Below are positions 16,890 through 25,131 of a stretch of DNA of 64,000 nucleotides, one piece after another. Within the stretch, counting starts at the first letter, position 1. Every line of letters starts with the position of its first letter. The DNA lies in NCBI RefSeq assembly GCF_000429025.1, contig NZ_KE386834.1:708891-772890 (forward strand), in the 5' to 3' direction. The position numbers were made by a program, and so were the translations under genes. This stretch comes from Actinospineispora spinosispora DSM 44797. GTDB lineage: Bacteria; Actinomycetota; Actinomycetes; Mycobacteriales; Pseudonocardiaceae. The notes under the pieces are model-generated. The model ran no database searches. It had not been told where the DNA came from and was given only the letters and a program-made list of their open reading frames with translations.

Positions 16890-16901
16890 ATGTACCTACA
16901 T
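16890..16901. promoter_or_regulatory. GntR operator candidate
   Basis: Dyad ATGTACCTACAT with perfect 5-bp arms around CC, in the divergent region 29 bp upstream of the YeiH-like gene and 83 bp upstream of the GntR gene. GT-N-TAC-like half-sites are typical of GntR proteins. Confidence 0.45.
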
Positions 16902-16983
16902 TAGGACGTTCGACGCCGGAACGCGAGCGCCGGGGGGACGGATAACCTGAGAGCAGTGACGATCAGAGGTGGAGGTGCCCGGG

Positions 16984-17754
16984 ATGCCGGCTCGCGCATT
17001 GCGGCGTGACGACCCGCTGCCGCTGTGGGCGCAGCTGCAGCAGGACCTGAGGGCCCGGTTGTCCCAGGGCGAGTTCGAGCGGGAGTTCCCCGGCGAGATG
17101 GCGCTGCGCCAGGAGTACGGGGTGAGTCGCAACACGGTGCGCGAGGCGCTGCGCTCGCTGCGTACCGAGGGTGTGGTCACCGCCGCGCGCGGACGGGCGC
17201 CGAGGGTGTCCGAGCCGGCGGAGATCCAGCAGCCGCTCGGTGCCCTGTACAGCCTGTTCGCCTCGGTCGAAGCGTCCGGGCTCAGTCAGCGCAGCATCGT
17301 GCGCACGCTGGACCGGCGCCGCGACGGCGTGGTCGCGGTACGGCTGGGGCTGGAGGAGTCGACGCCGCTCGTGCACCTGGAGCGGCTGCGGCTGGCCGGG
17401 CCGGAACCGCTCGCGCTGGACCGGGTCTGGCTACCGGCGGACCTCGCCGAGCCGCTGCTGGGCGTCGACTTCACCCACACATCGCTGTACGGCGAGCTGG
17501 CACACCGCGCGGGCGTGCGGCTGGAGGGCGGCTCGGAGACCATCCACGCGGCGATGCCGAGCGCTCTGGAGCGTTCCTTGCTCGGCTGCGACCCACGCAC
17601 CGGCGCGTTCCTGATCGAACGACTCGGACGGACGGCGGACCGTCCGGTCGAATGGCGCCAGACCATCGTGCGCGGCGACCGCTTCACCTTCCGGGCCGAG
17701 TTCTCCGCCCGTCAGGGATATCAGCTGGCGGTGGCGGGCGTCGGACGGGCCTAA
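16984..17754 (+). CDS. GntR family regulator, HutC/UTRA subfamily
   Basis: A 256-residue regulator. The N-terminal GntR winged HTH (about residues 10-75) contains FPGEMALRQEYGVSRNTVRE and LRTEGVVTAARGR. The C-terminal half is a UTRA effector-binding domain, including ERLRLAGPEPLALDRVWLP. The ATG at 16984 is chosen because GGAGG lies 8 nt upstream; an in-frame GTG at 16969 overlaps that ribosome-binding site. It is divergent from the YeiH-like transporter and followed by a TetR gene after 10 bp. Confidence 0.88.
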   Translation: MPARALRRDDPLPLWAQLQQDLRARLSQGEFEREFPGEMALRQEYGVSRNTVREALRSLRTEGVVTAARGRAPRVSEPAEIQQPLGALYSLFASVEASGLSQRSIVRTLDRRRDGVVAVRLGLEESTPLVHLERLRLAGPEPLALDRVWLPADLAEPLLGVDFTHTSLYGELAHRAGVRLEGGSETIHAAMPSALERSLLGCDPRTGAFLIERLGRTADRPVEWRQTIVRGDRFTFRAEFSARQGYQLAVAGVGRA

Positions 17755-17764
17755 GCTGACCGGC
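17752..17764 (+). promoter_or_regulatory. leaderless -10 candidate for TetR gene
   Basis: TAAGCT, which includes the stop codon of the GntR gene, followed by 7 nt and the GTG start at 17765. Confidence 0.4.
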
Positions 17765-18430
17765 GTGACGCGGCCGAACGGGACCTCCGAGGCACGTCGC
17801 GCCTGGGGCAGCCTCGCGCGTGAGGACATCGTCGCCGCCGCCGTCGAGCTGGCGCGCGCCGAGGGCATCGACGCGCTCACCGTCCGCCGCCTCGCCGCCG
17901 AGATCGGCGCAGGGCGCATGTCGCTGTACCGGCACATCCCCAGCAAGGACGCGCTGCTCGATCTCGTGGCGAACGCGATCGCCGAATCGCACGTCATTCC
18001 CGAGCAGGCGCTGACCGGACCGTGGGAGCAGCGGCTACGGCACCTGGCGCACAGCATGCGCGAACAGCTCAAGTGCTATCCGGGGTTCGCCGAGCTGGTC
18101 ATGACGCGCGGCAACCACGGTCCCGGCGGCCTGTCGATCGTGGAGACGATCCTCGACATCCTGACCGACGCCGGCCTGCGCGACGAGGTGCTGGCTCGCC
18201 ACTGTCTGGTCTTCGTCGACATCGTGCTCGGACGGGCCCACCGCGAGCTGCACGGCGACCCGACCAGCGCCGAACGCAACGCCGCGTTGCTCGCGGCGGC
18301 CGAGTCGGAGGACAGCGCCCCGCGACTGCGCGCACTGGCCCCGCACCTGCGCGCGATCACGCCGGAGGAGATCTTCGAGACCGAGCTGGACATCCTGGTC
18401 AACGCCATCTGGGCCGCGAACACCTCGTGA
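17765..18430 (+). CDS. TetR family regulator with tetracycline-repressor-like C-terminus
   Basis: A 221-residue regulator. The HTH lies at about residues 20-65 with LTVRRLAAEIGAGRMSLYRH as its recognition region. The C-terminal part, with LKCYPGFAELVMTRG and FVDIVLGRAHRE, is like the TetR_C_1 domain of tetracycline-repressor-type proteins. The ligand and targets are unknown. It follows a GntR gene on the same strand by 10 bp. Its TGA lies inside the 52-bp palindrome shared with the convergent DUF6986 gene. Confidence 0.87.
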   Translation: MTRPNGTSEARRAWGSLAREDIVAAAVELARAEGIDALTVRRLAAEIGAGRMSLYRHIPSKDALLDLVANAIAESHVIPEQALTGPWEQRLRHLAHSMREQLKCYPGFAELVMTRGNHGPGGLSIVETILDILTDAGLRDEVLARHCLVFVDIVLGRAHRELHGDPTSAERNAALLAAAESEDSAPRLRALAPHLRAITPEEIFETELDILVNAIWAANTS

Positions 18431-18472
18431 GTGTTGAGTATGGCTATAGCCACACTCAACACTCACGAGGTG
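18421..18472. terminator. 52-bp bidirectional hairpin terminator
   Basis: Palindrome with 25 of 26 positions paired, arms starting CACCTCGTGAGTGTTGAGT. It covers the stop codons of both convergent genes (TetR 18428-18430, DUF6986 18463-18465). Same length and core as 15722-15773. Confidence 0.85.
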
Positions 18473-19650
18473 AGCTGGCCGGTGAGGGCCGTGACCTCTT
18501 CCTCGGTGGTCGCGCCGCAGCGGAGGGCCCTGGTCAGGAACCGGGTCAGGGCCTTCGCGGTGGCGGGCTCGTCGAGCACCCCGACCGAGGTCTGCTCCCG
18601 ATAGGCCCGCAGCCGCGCGGCCGCGGCGGGCAGTCCGGCGCGGAAGAACGCGAAGGTCGCGGCGAACCGGGTCGGCAGCTGCGCCGGATGCATGTCCCAG
18701 CCCTGGTAGAAGCCGCGTTCGAGCGACCGCCGGACCAGCCGGGCATGCAGCTGCCACGCCGCGTGCACCTCGTCGGCCGGGCCGACCGGGAGCACGTTCG
18801 TCGAGCCGTCGGACACCGGAACGCCGGTGCTCGCGGCGGCGACCTGCATGACGGCCTTCGCGTAGTCGGCCGCCGGGTGCTCCATGCTCTGGTAGGCGCC
18901 GGCGATCTCCACCGAGGCGCTGTAGTCGTACGTCCCGTAGTGCACCCCGACGCACCGCCCGGCCGCCGCGTGGATCATCGGCGCGACCAGCGCGGTCCCG
19001 TCGGCGCCGAGGATCGCCTGCGGTGTCTCCACCTGGATCTCGAACCGCAGCTCCGGAAGGCCGTAGGCCTGCTCCAGTGCGGTGCACAGCTCGACCATCG
19101 CCTCGACCTGCACGACCGACGTCACCTTCGGCAGCGTCACCCGGAACCCCTCGGGCAGCCGGGCGGATTCGAGCAGGGTCGACAGGAACAGGTCCAGCGT
19201 GCGGACGCCTCGATGCCGGGTCGGGCCCTCCAGGGACTTCATCCGGATACCGATGCACCTCGGCAGCGACTCGGTCGTCAACGACAGCGCGGTCGCGGCG
19301 GCGCGCGCCGCGGTGTCCTCGGTGTAGTCGTCCGGCGAGCCGTAACCGTCCTCGAAGTCGATGCGCAGGTCCTCGATCGGTTCGGCGCCGAGCTTGGCCC
19401 GCACCAGGGTCTCGGTGTGCTCGTCGACGCCCTCGACGACGCCGACCAGCGGTCCGTGCTCATCCAGGGCGGCCAGCGCCTCCGCACCCCACCGCGCGGC
19501 GGTGTCCGGAGCGAACCGGTCGGCCGGTACATACACCGTATGTACCGGTTGCCCGTCGGCGGGAAAACCCGGGTAGCGCCGGTCCCGGGTCCGGTCGTCC
19601 TCGGCGAGCAACGTGTCCAGCCGGTGCGCCACCGTCGGGTCCAGACTCAC
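18463..19650 (-). CDS. DUF6986 CitE/HpcH-like aldolase family protein
   Basis: A 395-residue protein resembling the HpcH/HpaI-CitE aldolase/lyase barrel. Conserved acidic residues occur in LRIDFEDGYG near 95-104 and RFEIQVETPQAILGADG near 202-218, which are the places where CitE-type enzymes bind Mg2+ and substrate. HYGTYDYSASVEIAG follows. The actual reaction is not known. Its GTG overlaps the allantoinase stop by 4 bp, so a role in ureide or glyoxylate breakdown is likely but inferred. Last gene of the allantoin operon. Confidence 0.75.
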   Translation of the reverse strand: MSLDPTVAHRLDTLLAEDDRTRDRRYPGFPADGQPVHTVYVPADRFAPDTAARWGAEALAALDEHGPLVGVVEGVDEHTETLVRAKLGAEPIEDLRIDFEDGYGSPDDYTEDTAARAAATALSLTTESLPRCIGIRMKSLEGPTRHRGVRTLDLFLSTLLESARLPEGFRVTLPKVTSVVQVEAMVELCTALEQAYGLPELRFEIQVETPQAILGADGTALVAPMIHAAAGRCVGVHYGTYDYSASVEIAGAYQSMEHPAADYAKAVMQVAAASTGVPVSDGSTNVLPVGPADEVHAAWQLHARLVRRSLERGFYQGWDMHPAQLPTRFAATFAFFRAGLPAAAARLRAYREQTSVGVLDEPATAKALTRFLTRALRCGATTEEEVTALTGQLTS

Positions 19651-20960
19651 CTGGGTACCTCCACCATCTGACCGGCTCGGTCCTCAGCATCGACCGGGCG
19701 TCCGGCCAGCCAGGTCTGGGTGACCACTCCGTGCAGCGTGCGGTCTGCGTACGGGCTGATCGGGTTGCGGTGCCGCAGCTTCGCCGGGTCGACCACGAAC
19801 TTCTCGTCCGGCGCGAACACCGCGAAGTCGGCCCGGTGACCGGGGGCGATCACGCCTCGATCGCCGAGGCCGGTGAGCCGCGCGGGCGCCGCGCACATCC
19901 ACTCGGCCAGCCGGGTCAGAGGGATACCCCGTTCGTCGGCTTCGGTCCACACGGCCGGCAGACCCAGCTGCACCGAGGCGATACCGCCCCACGCGTCGCC
20001 GAAGTCGCCGGTATCCAGTCGTTTCGCGTCGACCGTGCAGGGGGAGTGGTCGGACACCACACAGTCGATCGTGCCGTCCAGCAGCCCGGCCCAGAGCAGC
20101 TCGCGGTTGACGTCGTCGCGGATCGGCGGGCAGCACTTGAACTGTGTCGCGCCGTCCGGGACGTCCTCGGCGCGCAGTGTCAGGTAGTGCGGGCAGGTCT
20201 CGGCGGTGATCGGCAGGCCCTCGTCCTTCGCGGCGCGTACCAGCGGGATCGAGGCGGCCCCGGACAGGTGCACGACGTGCGTGCGGCAGCCCGTGCGTCT
20301 GGTCTGCTCCAGCAGCGTCTCGATCGCGGTCGTCTCCGCGCCCGGCGGGCGGGACGCGACGAAGTCGTCGTAGCGCCGCCCGTGCGCGGCCGGTGCCGAC
20401 GCGATCACCTCGGGGTCCTCGGCGTGCGCGATGAGCAGGCCGCCGAAACCGGCGATCACCTCCATCGCCTCGGCGAGCCCCGCGCGGTCCAGCGGTGGGA
20501 ACTCCGGCACGCCGGAGTCCAGCAGGAAGCACTTGAACCCGACCACACCCGCGTCGTGCAGCGCGCGCAGCTCACCGGCGTTGCCCGGTACCGCACCGCC
20601 CCAGAACGCCACGTCGACGGCGAGCTTGCCCCGGGTCGACGCCTGTTTGGTGCGCAGCGCCGACAGGTCGACGGTCGCGGGAATGCTGTTGAGCGGCATG
20701 TCGACGATCGTGGTGACACCGCCGGCCCACGCCGCCGCCGTCGCGGTGGCGAAGCCCTCCCACTCGGTGCGGCCCGGTTCGTTGACGTGCACGTGGCTGT
20801 CGACCAGGCCCGGCATCAGCACCTGGTCGTCCGAGATGGTCACGTCACCGGCGCCGGGGTCGTCGACCGAGACGATCATCCCGTCCCGCACCACGACCGT
20901 TGCCGCTCGCTCACCGTCGGGAGTGATGACCCGGGACGCGTGGATCCTGGTCTCGCTCAC
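19647..20960 (-). CDS. allB: allantoinase
   Basis: A 437-residue amidohydrolase that opens the hydantoin ring of allantoin to allantoate. The metal-binding motif DSHVHVNEPGRTEWEGF lies near residues 54-70. The Lys that bridges the two metals is expected in GVVGFKCFLLDSG (about 146-158). Later metal His residues lie in THVVHLSGA and TAETCPHYL, and the catalytic Asp in DCVVSDHSPC. These match allantoinase rather than dihydropyrimidinase. It starts at GTG 20960 and overlaps the upstream racemase gene by 4 bp. Confidence 0.92.
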   Translation of the reverse strand: MSETRIHASRVITPDGERAATVVVRDGMIVSVDDPGAGDVTISDDQVLMPGLVDSHVHVNEPGRTEWEGFATATAAAWAGGVTTIVDMPLNSIPATVDLSALRTKQASTRGKLAVDVAFWGGAVPGNAGELRALHDAGVVGFKCFLLDSGVPEFPPLDRAGLAEAMEVIAGFGGLLIAHAEDPEVIASAPAAHGRRYDDFVASRPPGAETTAIETLLEQTRRTGCRTHVVHLSGAASIPLVRAAKDEGLPITAETCPHYLTLRAEDVPDGATQFKCCPPIRDDVNRELLWAGLLDGTIDCVVSDHSPCTVDAKRLDTGDFGDAWGGIASVQLGLPAVWTEADERGIPLTRLAEWMCAAPARLTGLGDRGVIAPGHRADFAVFAPDEKFVVDPAKLRHRNPISPYADRTLHGVVTQTWLAGRPVDAEDRAGQMVEVPR

Positions 20961-21697
20961 TCGGTCACCGGCAGCGCGAAGTCGCTCAGCACACCCGCGT
21001 ACGGCTTCGGCGGCGGCGGGGCGAACTCACCCCGATCGCCGGTGTAGAGGCCCATCGTGACCAAGGACTGAACCTGCAGTACCGCGGCTGTCACACCGTC
21101 CACCACCGGAGCTCCGATCTCCTCACCGATCTGTCCGCACCACGAGCTCATGCCCGCGCAGCCGAGCACGATCGCATCCGATCCGTCCTGTTCCAGAGCC
21201 GCCGCGCACGCGTCGGTGACCCGCTTGATCGCGTACGGGTCGGTGTCGAGCTCCAGCACCGGGATGTCGCAGGCGTGCACGTTCGCGCAGAACCGCCGCA
21301 TGCCGTAGTGCTCCGCGAGGTCCCACGCCCGGCCGACTGTCCGCTCCAGCGTGGTGACCACGCTGAACCGGCGTCCCAGGAAGCTCGCCGCGTGCATCGC
21401 CGCCTCGGCGATCCCCACCACCGGCCCGCCGGCCAGCTCACGAGCGGCGTCGAGGCCAGGGTCGCCGAAGCAGGCGATCACGTATCCGTCCGAACCGAGC
21501 TCCTCGCCGCCCGCGATCTCGGCGAGCAGCCCGGGAACCGCAAGTGCCTCGTCGTAGTGGCTCTCGATCGACGCCGGCCCCATCGTCGGGCTCACCGCCC
21601 TGATCACCGTGTCCGGGCCGGCGACCGCGAGGGCCGACAGCTCGATCGCGGCGGTCATGTCCCACGTGGTGTTGGGGTTGATGACGGTGATGATCAC
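20957..21697 (-). CDS. hpxA: allantoin racemase, Asp/Glu/hydantoin racemase family
   Basis: A 246-residue racemase that would interconvert allantoin enantiomers so that allantoinase can use both. The two catalytic-loop motifs are ACFGDPGLDAARELA around residue 75 and VLGCAGMSSWCG around 177, the latter supplying one catalytic Cys. The first loop has Phe-Gly-Asp after Cys, matching hydantoin/allantoin racemases. The N-terminus VINPNTTWDMTAAIE is family-typical. GTG start at 21697 with GGGAGG 9 nt upstream. It sits between the permease and allB. Confidence 0.85.
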   Translation of the reverse strand: MIITVINPNTTWDMTAAIELSALAVAGPDTVIRAVSPTMGPASIESHYDEALAVPGLLAEIAGGEELGSDGYVIACFGDPGLDAARELAGGPVVGIAEAAMHAASFLGRRFSVVTTLERTVGRAWDLAEHYGMRRFCANVHACDIPVLELDTDPYAIKRVTDACAAALEQDGSDAIVLGCAGMSSWCGQIGEEIGAPVVDGVTAAVLQVQSLVTMGLYTGDRGEFAPPPPKPYAGVLSDFALPVTE

Positions 21698-21703
21698 GGT
21701 GTA

Positions 21704-23215
21704 CTACCTCCCGGCAGGTTCCTGTACGGAGTCGCCGGTGGCGGCCACCGCGCTCCGTCGAGCGATGGCGTAGTAGACCGCGAGACCGACCAGCATGCCG
21801 ATGAACCAGGTGTACTGGACGACGGTCTTCATGCCGGGTCCATTGCTCCACAGGACCGGGATGACCGCAAGCACCGCGCCGACGACCGTCGCGATGATCG
21901 CCTGAGGGTGGTAGCCCTTGCGGTAGAAGTAGCGCCCGGTCGGGGACATGGTGAACAGGTCGTCGACCACCACCTTCTGTTTGCGCACGAGGTAGTAGTC
22001 GGCGATGAGTACGCCGAACAGCGGGCCGATGAACGCACCGAGGGTCTCCAGCGTGTAGTGGATGACCTCGGGGCTGTTGTACAGGTTCCACGGTGTGATC
22101 AGCACCGAGCCGACCGCCGCGATCATGCCGCCCGCGCGCCAGCTGATCCGCTGCGGGTTCGCGTTGGAGAAGTCGAACGCGGGGGAGATGAAGTTGGCGA
22201 CGATGTTGATGCCGATCGTGGCGATCGTGAAGGTCAGCGCGCCCAGCACGATGGCGAGCGTGCTGTCGATCCGGGCGACCGTCTCCACCGGGTCGGTGAT
22301 GAGTTCACCGAAGATCGGCAGGGTCAACGACGTCGTGACGACGACCAGGATCGAGAACACCAGGAAGTTGACCGGCAGGCCGAGGAAGTTGCCGCGCTTG
22401 ACCGCCGCGAAGGACCGGCCGTAGCGGGAGAAGTCGCCGAAGTTCAGCATCGGGCCGGAGAAGTAGGACACCACCAGCGCGATCGCGCCCATCATGACCG
22501 GCACCGAGGCCCAGCCGGTGTAGCGGACCTCGCCCAGGCTCAGGTCGATCGCACTCCAGCCCGCGCGGTGGATGAGGTAGCCGGCGAGCACGAACATCAC
22601 GACGTAGACGGCAGGTCCGCAGAAGTCGATGAACTTGCGGATCGTCTCCATCCCGGTCCAGAACACCGCCGCCTGCAACACCCACAGCAGAGCGAAACAG
22701 CCCCAGCCCAGCGTCGAGAGCCCGAGCCAGCCGTGCGTGCCTGCCTGCGCGTACGGCATGAGCGCAGGCCACAGCTTGAGCAGCACGATGGTCAGCGCCG
22801 CCGAGGCCAGGTAGGTCTGGATGCCGTACCAGGCCACCGCGATCAGGCCGCGCACGATCGCCGGCACGTTCGCGCCGAGCACGCCGAACGCGCTGCGGCA
22901 GATCACCGGGTAGGGCACGCCGGTGACCTGGCTGGGCTTGGCGACCAGGTTGCAGAACACGTTGACGATGCCGATCCCGACGAGCAGCGCCACCAGCACC
23001 TGCCAGCTGCTCAGCCCGAGCATGAACAGGCTGCCCGCGGTGACGTAGCCGCCGACGCTGTGCACGTCCGACATCCAGAACGCGAAGATGTTGTAGCTGC
23101 CCCAGGACTGGTGCTTCAACGGTTCCAGGTCGGAGTTGGCGAGCCGAGGGTCGTAGCGCGATTCGTGCCCGGCGCCGGTCGATGAGCCGGCCGATCCGGT
23201 GGTCGATGCGGTCAT
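21704..23215 (-). CDS. NCS1 nucleobase/allantoin:cation symporter
   Basis: A 503-residue inner-membrane transporter with about twelve hydrophobic helices, the usual NCS1 size. Family motifs include NSDLEPLKHQSWGSYNIFAFWMSD at the N-terminus (loop before helix 1, helix 1 substrate and sodium region) and PVICRSAFGVLGAN around residue 100. IADYYLVRKQK marks the C-terminal third. Given the genes behind it, allantoin is the likely substrate, as for PucI. A 6-bp gap separates it from the racemase gene. Confidence 0.9.
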   Translation of the reverse strand: MTASTTGSAGSSTGAGHESRYDPRLANSDLEPLKHQSWGSYNIFAFWMSDVHSVGGYVTAGSLFMLGLSSWQVLVALLVGIGIVNVFCNLVAKPSQVTGVPYPVICRSAFGVLGANVPAIVRGLIAVAWYGIQTYLASAALTIVLLKLWPALMPYAQAGTHGWLGLSTLGWGCFALLWVLQAAVFWTGMETIRKFIDFCGPAVYVVMFVLAGYLIHRAGWSAIDLSLGEVRYTGWASVPVMMGAIALVVSYFSGPMLNFGDFSRYGRSFAAVKRGNFLGLPVNFLVFSILVVVTTSLTLPIFGELITDPVETVARIDSTLAIVLGALTFTIATIGINIVANFISPAFDFSNANPQRISWRAGGMIAAVGSVLITPWNLYNSPEVIHYTLETLGAFIGPLFGVLIADYYLVRKQKVVVDDLFTMSPTGRYFYRKGYHPQAIIATVVGAVLAVIPVLWSNGPGMKTVVQYTWFIGMLVGLAVYYAIARRSAVAATGDSVQEPAGR

Positions 23216-23342
23216 GACGCTCCCGTGGCTGTGCGGTGTCTAGCTCGTGCACAGACCGTAGGAGCGCTCTGTTACGTCTTTGTCACAGCGAACATATATC
23301 TTCTCCGCCCCAGGTCAGACCCCGAGGTTCGCGGCTCGACTT
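23216..23342. promoter_or_regulatory. upstream region of the allantoin operon
   Basis: Contains an AT-richer patch (CATATATCTTCT near 23294-23305) that could hold the minus-strand promoter of the permease gene. No exact operator could be assigned. Confidence 0.35.
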
Positions 23343-23404
23343 CGCAGAGCTTCCTGTTGTGTCGCAGACGCTGCAGCGTCTGCGACACAACACGACGCTC
23401 TGCG
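23343..23404. repeat. 62-bp palindrome, copy 2
   Basis: Palindrome centred on CTGCAG at 23373.5. Outer arms CGCAGAGC and GCTCTGCG are as in copy 1 (11796-11857). The inner arm reads GTTGTGTCGCAGACG and pairs perfectly with its complement. Total length is again 62 bp. Confidence 0.85.
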
Positions 23405-23473
23405 AGCCGGTACGGACGTGGCCAGTGAGGCCGGTGGGGTATCAACCCGAGGAGTTCCAGGCACGGGGCTGGG

Positions 23474-23508
23474 GCGTCTGTGCGGCGTGAACGCGGTCTG
23501 TGCGGGCT
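23474..23508 (+). repeat. partial copy of the 74-bp palindrome
   Basis: The stretch with TCTGTGCGGCGTGAACGCGG followed by TCTGTGCGGGCT matches the right half of the palindromes at 31535-31608 and 32639-32712. The left half is missing. Confidence 0.55.
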
Positions 23509-23514
23509 GCTTGG

Positions 23515-23694
23515 TCATTCGCTGTCTTCGCGTGCCGCTTCCGCGCGACGTTCGCAGATGAGCTCGTCGACTGGTGAGCTGCCGCCCGTCCAAGCTTGGG
23601 CGAAGTCTCTTTTGAGGCTGGCCGCGAGGTCGGCCCTGGACCCGCTGGACGGGCGTTCGTATTCGCTGGGCTGAGCCACATGTTCATCCCACAT
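23515..23694 (-). CDS. small hypothetical protein, 59 aa
   Basis: ATG at 23694 opens a 59-residue soluble, charged protein. It contains ADLAASLKRDFAQAW and ends VDELICERRAEAAREDSE, an Arg/Glu-rich amphipathic tail reminiscent of antitoxin or regulator C-termini. Third codon positions are less GC-rich than in neighbouring genes. It lies between the GntR regulator (stop 23712) and the allantoin permease on the same strand. No toxin partner is adjacent. The call rests on an intact reading frame and protein-like composition only. Confidence 0.4.
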   Translation of the reverse strand: MWDEHVAQPSEYERPSSGSRADLAASLKRDFAQAWTGGSSPVDELICERRAEAAREDSE

Positions 23695-23711
23695 CGTCGG
23701 CGGCCGGGGAT

Positions 23712-24425
23712 TCAGTCAGGGTCGGTGAGCAGACCGGTGTGCTGGGGCAGGCCCTCGAGGACGACCCGCAGCCGCTGGTAGTGCTCGCGGCAGGACGCCA
23801 GCAGGCTCGTGGTGTCCCTGGCGAGGAACGCGGCCAGCTGCTTGTCGTGGTCGTGGTGCAGGTCGTGGCGCTCGCGCGCGCCGACGTGGGTCATCAGCTG
23901 CAGCGGCTCGGTCACGTTCCACGCCGACTCCAGCATGCCCAGCAGCCGGTGCATGCCACACGGCTGGACCAGTGCCCAGTGGAACCGCTTGGTCTCGCGG
24001 TGATAGGCCCGCGAGTCGCCGGCCAGCGTCGCCTCGCGCAGGACATGGTGCGCGGCGCGGGCCTCCTCGTCGTGCGACGCGTCGGCGGCCGCGACCGCCG
24101 CGGTCAGCGCCGCCACCTCCAGCACCTCGCGGACCAGGTACAGCTCGCGCAGCTCACCGAGACTCAGCCGGGCGACGGTGTAGCCGAGGTTCTGCCGGTG
24201 CTCGACGAGACCCTCACCGATGAGCGTCTTGAGCGACTCCCGGATCGGGATGCGGCTGACCCCGAAGACCTCGGCGACCGCATCGACCGGGATCGGGGTT
24301 CCGGGCGGCACGTCTCCGTCGAGCACGCACCGGCGGAGCTCGTCGAGGATCTCCGCCTGCGACTGACCGGGCCTTGCCGCCGTGAGTACGGTGATCAGCG
24401 CGGAACGAGTTCTGTGCGTGCGCAT
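23712..24425 (-). CDS. GntR family regulator, FadR subfamily
   Basis: A 237-residue regulator. The GntR HTH at about residues 18-80 contains IPVDAVAEVFGVSRIPIRESLKTL and the wing GLVEHRQNLGYTVARLS. The all-helical FCD effector domain follows, with metal-binding-type His/Asp residues (HRETKRFHWALVQP; HDKQLAAFLARD). It heads the minus-strand block that ends in the allantoin genes, so it is the best candidate regulator of that operon. ATG at 24425 chosen; the longer in-frame extension to 24548 would overlap the divergent neighbour. Confidence 0.87.
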   Translation of the reverse strand: MRTHRTRSALITVLTAARPGQSQAEILDELRRCVLDGDVPPGTPIPVDAVAEVFGVSRIPIRESLKTLIGEGLVEHRQNLGYTVARLSLGELRELYLVREVLEVAALTAAVAAADASHDEEARAAHHVLREATLAGDSRAYHRETKRFHWALVQPCGMHRLLGMLESAWNVTEPLQLMTHVGARERHDLHHDHDKQLAAFLARDTTSLLASCREHYQRLRVVLEGLPQHTGLLTDPD

Positions 24426-24459
24426 GGTCGCATCTTCCACCGCCGTGAGGAACGTTGTC

Positions 24460-25083
24460 ATGACCGTTGCCCAGCTGGCCCGCGACGAGCGGGCCGATCT
24501 CGTCGAGTTCCTGACCACCCTGACCCCCGAGCAGTGGAACGCGTCCACGCTGTGCGGCCTGTGGACGGTGCGCGAGATCGTCGCCCACGTGATCAGCTAC
24601 GACGACATCGGGATCAGCGGGGGCTTCACGCGGCTCGGCAAGGGGCGGCTGAGCCTGGACAAGGCCAACGACATCGGTGTCGAGCTGGCGCGGGACACAC
24701 CGCCGGACGAGCTGATCGCCGCGATGGAGCAGCGGCTGGAGCCACGAGGTCTGCCGTCCGCCTTCGGCGCCCGGATCGCGCTGCTCGACTGTCTCATCCA
24801 TCACCAGGACATCCGCCGCCCGCTCGGAGCGCCGCGTGAGGTCCCGGAGCGACGGCTGCTCCCGGCGCTGGACTTCGCCAGGTTCGCGCCGCCGATCCGC
24901 GCGTTCTGGCGGACCAGGGGACTGCGCCTGGTCGCCACCGACCTGGACTGGGCGTCCGGCCGTGGCCCGGTCGTGGAAGGGCCCGCGGAGGCGCTGCTCA
25001 TGGCCATGGCGGGCCGACGAGGTGTGGTGCACGAGCTGACCGGCCCCGGCCAGGCGACGCTGGCGACCCGAATCCAGGGTTGA
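24460..25083 (+). CDS. maleylpyruvate isomerase-family (DinB-like) protein
   Basis: A 207-residue protein of the actinobacterial TIGR03083/MDMPI_N group. The N-terminus ARDERADLVEFLTTLTPEQW is followed by CGLWTVREIVAHVISYDD, where the His in 'VAHV' is a predicted metal ligand. LIHHQDIRRPLG supplies the other His ligands. Function unknown; mycothiol-dependent transferase activity is possible. ATG at 24460 has GTGAGG 9 nt upstream. It is divergent from the GntR gene with only 34 bp between starts. Confidence 0.75.
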   Translation: MTVAQLARDERADLVEFLTTLTPEQWNASTLCGLWTVREIVAHVISYDDIGISGGFTRLGKGRLSLDKANDIGVELARDTPPDELIAAMEQRLEPRGLPSAFGARIALLDCLIHHQDIRRPLGAPREVPERRLLPALDFARFAPPIRAFWRTRGLRLVATDLDWASGRGPVVEGPAEALLMAMAGRRGVVHELTGPGQATLATRIQG

Positions 25084-25131
25084 GCGGGTCGCGTCAGGAC
25101 TGTCGGGGGGAGCGCTTACGGTTGCTGCACT

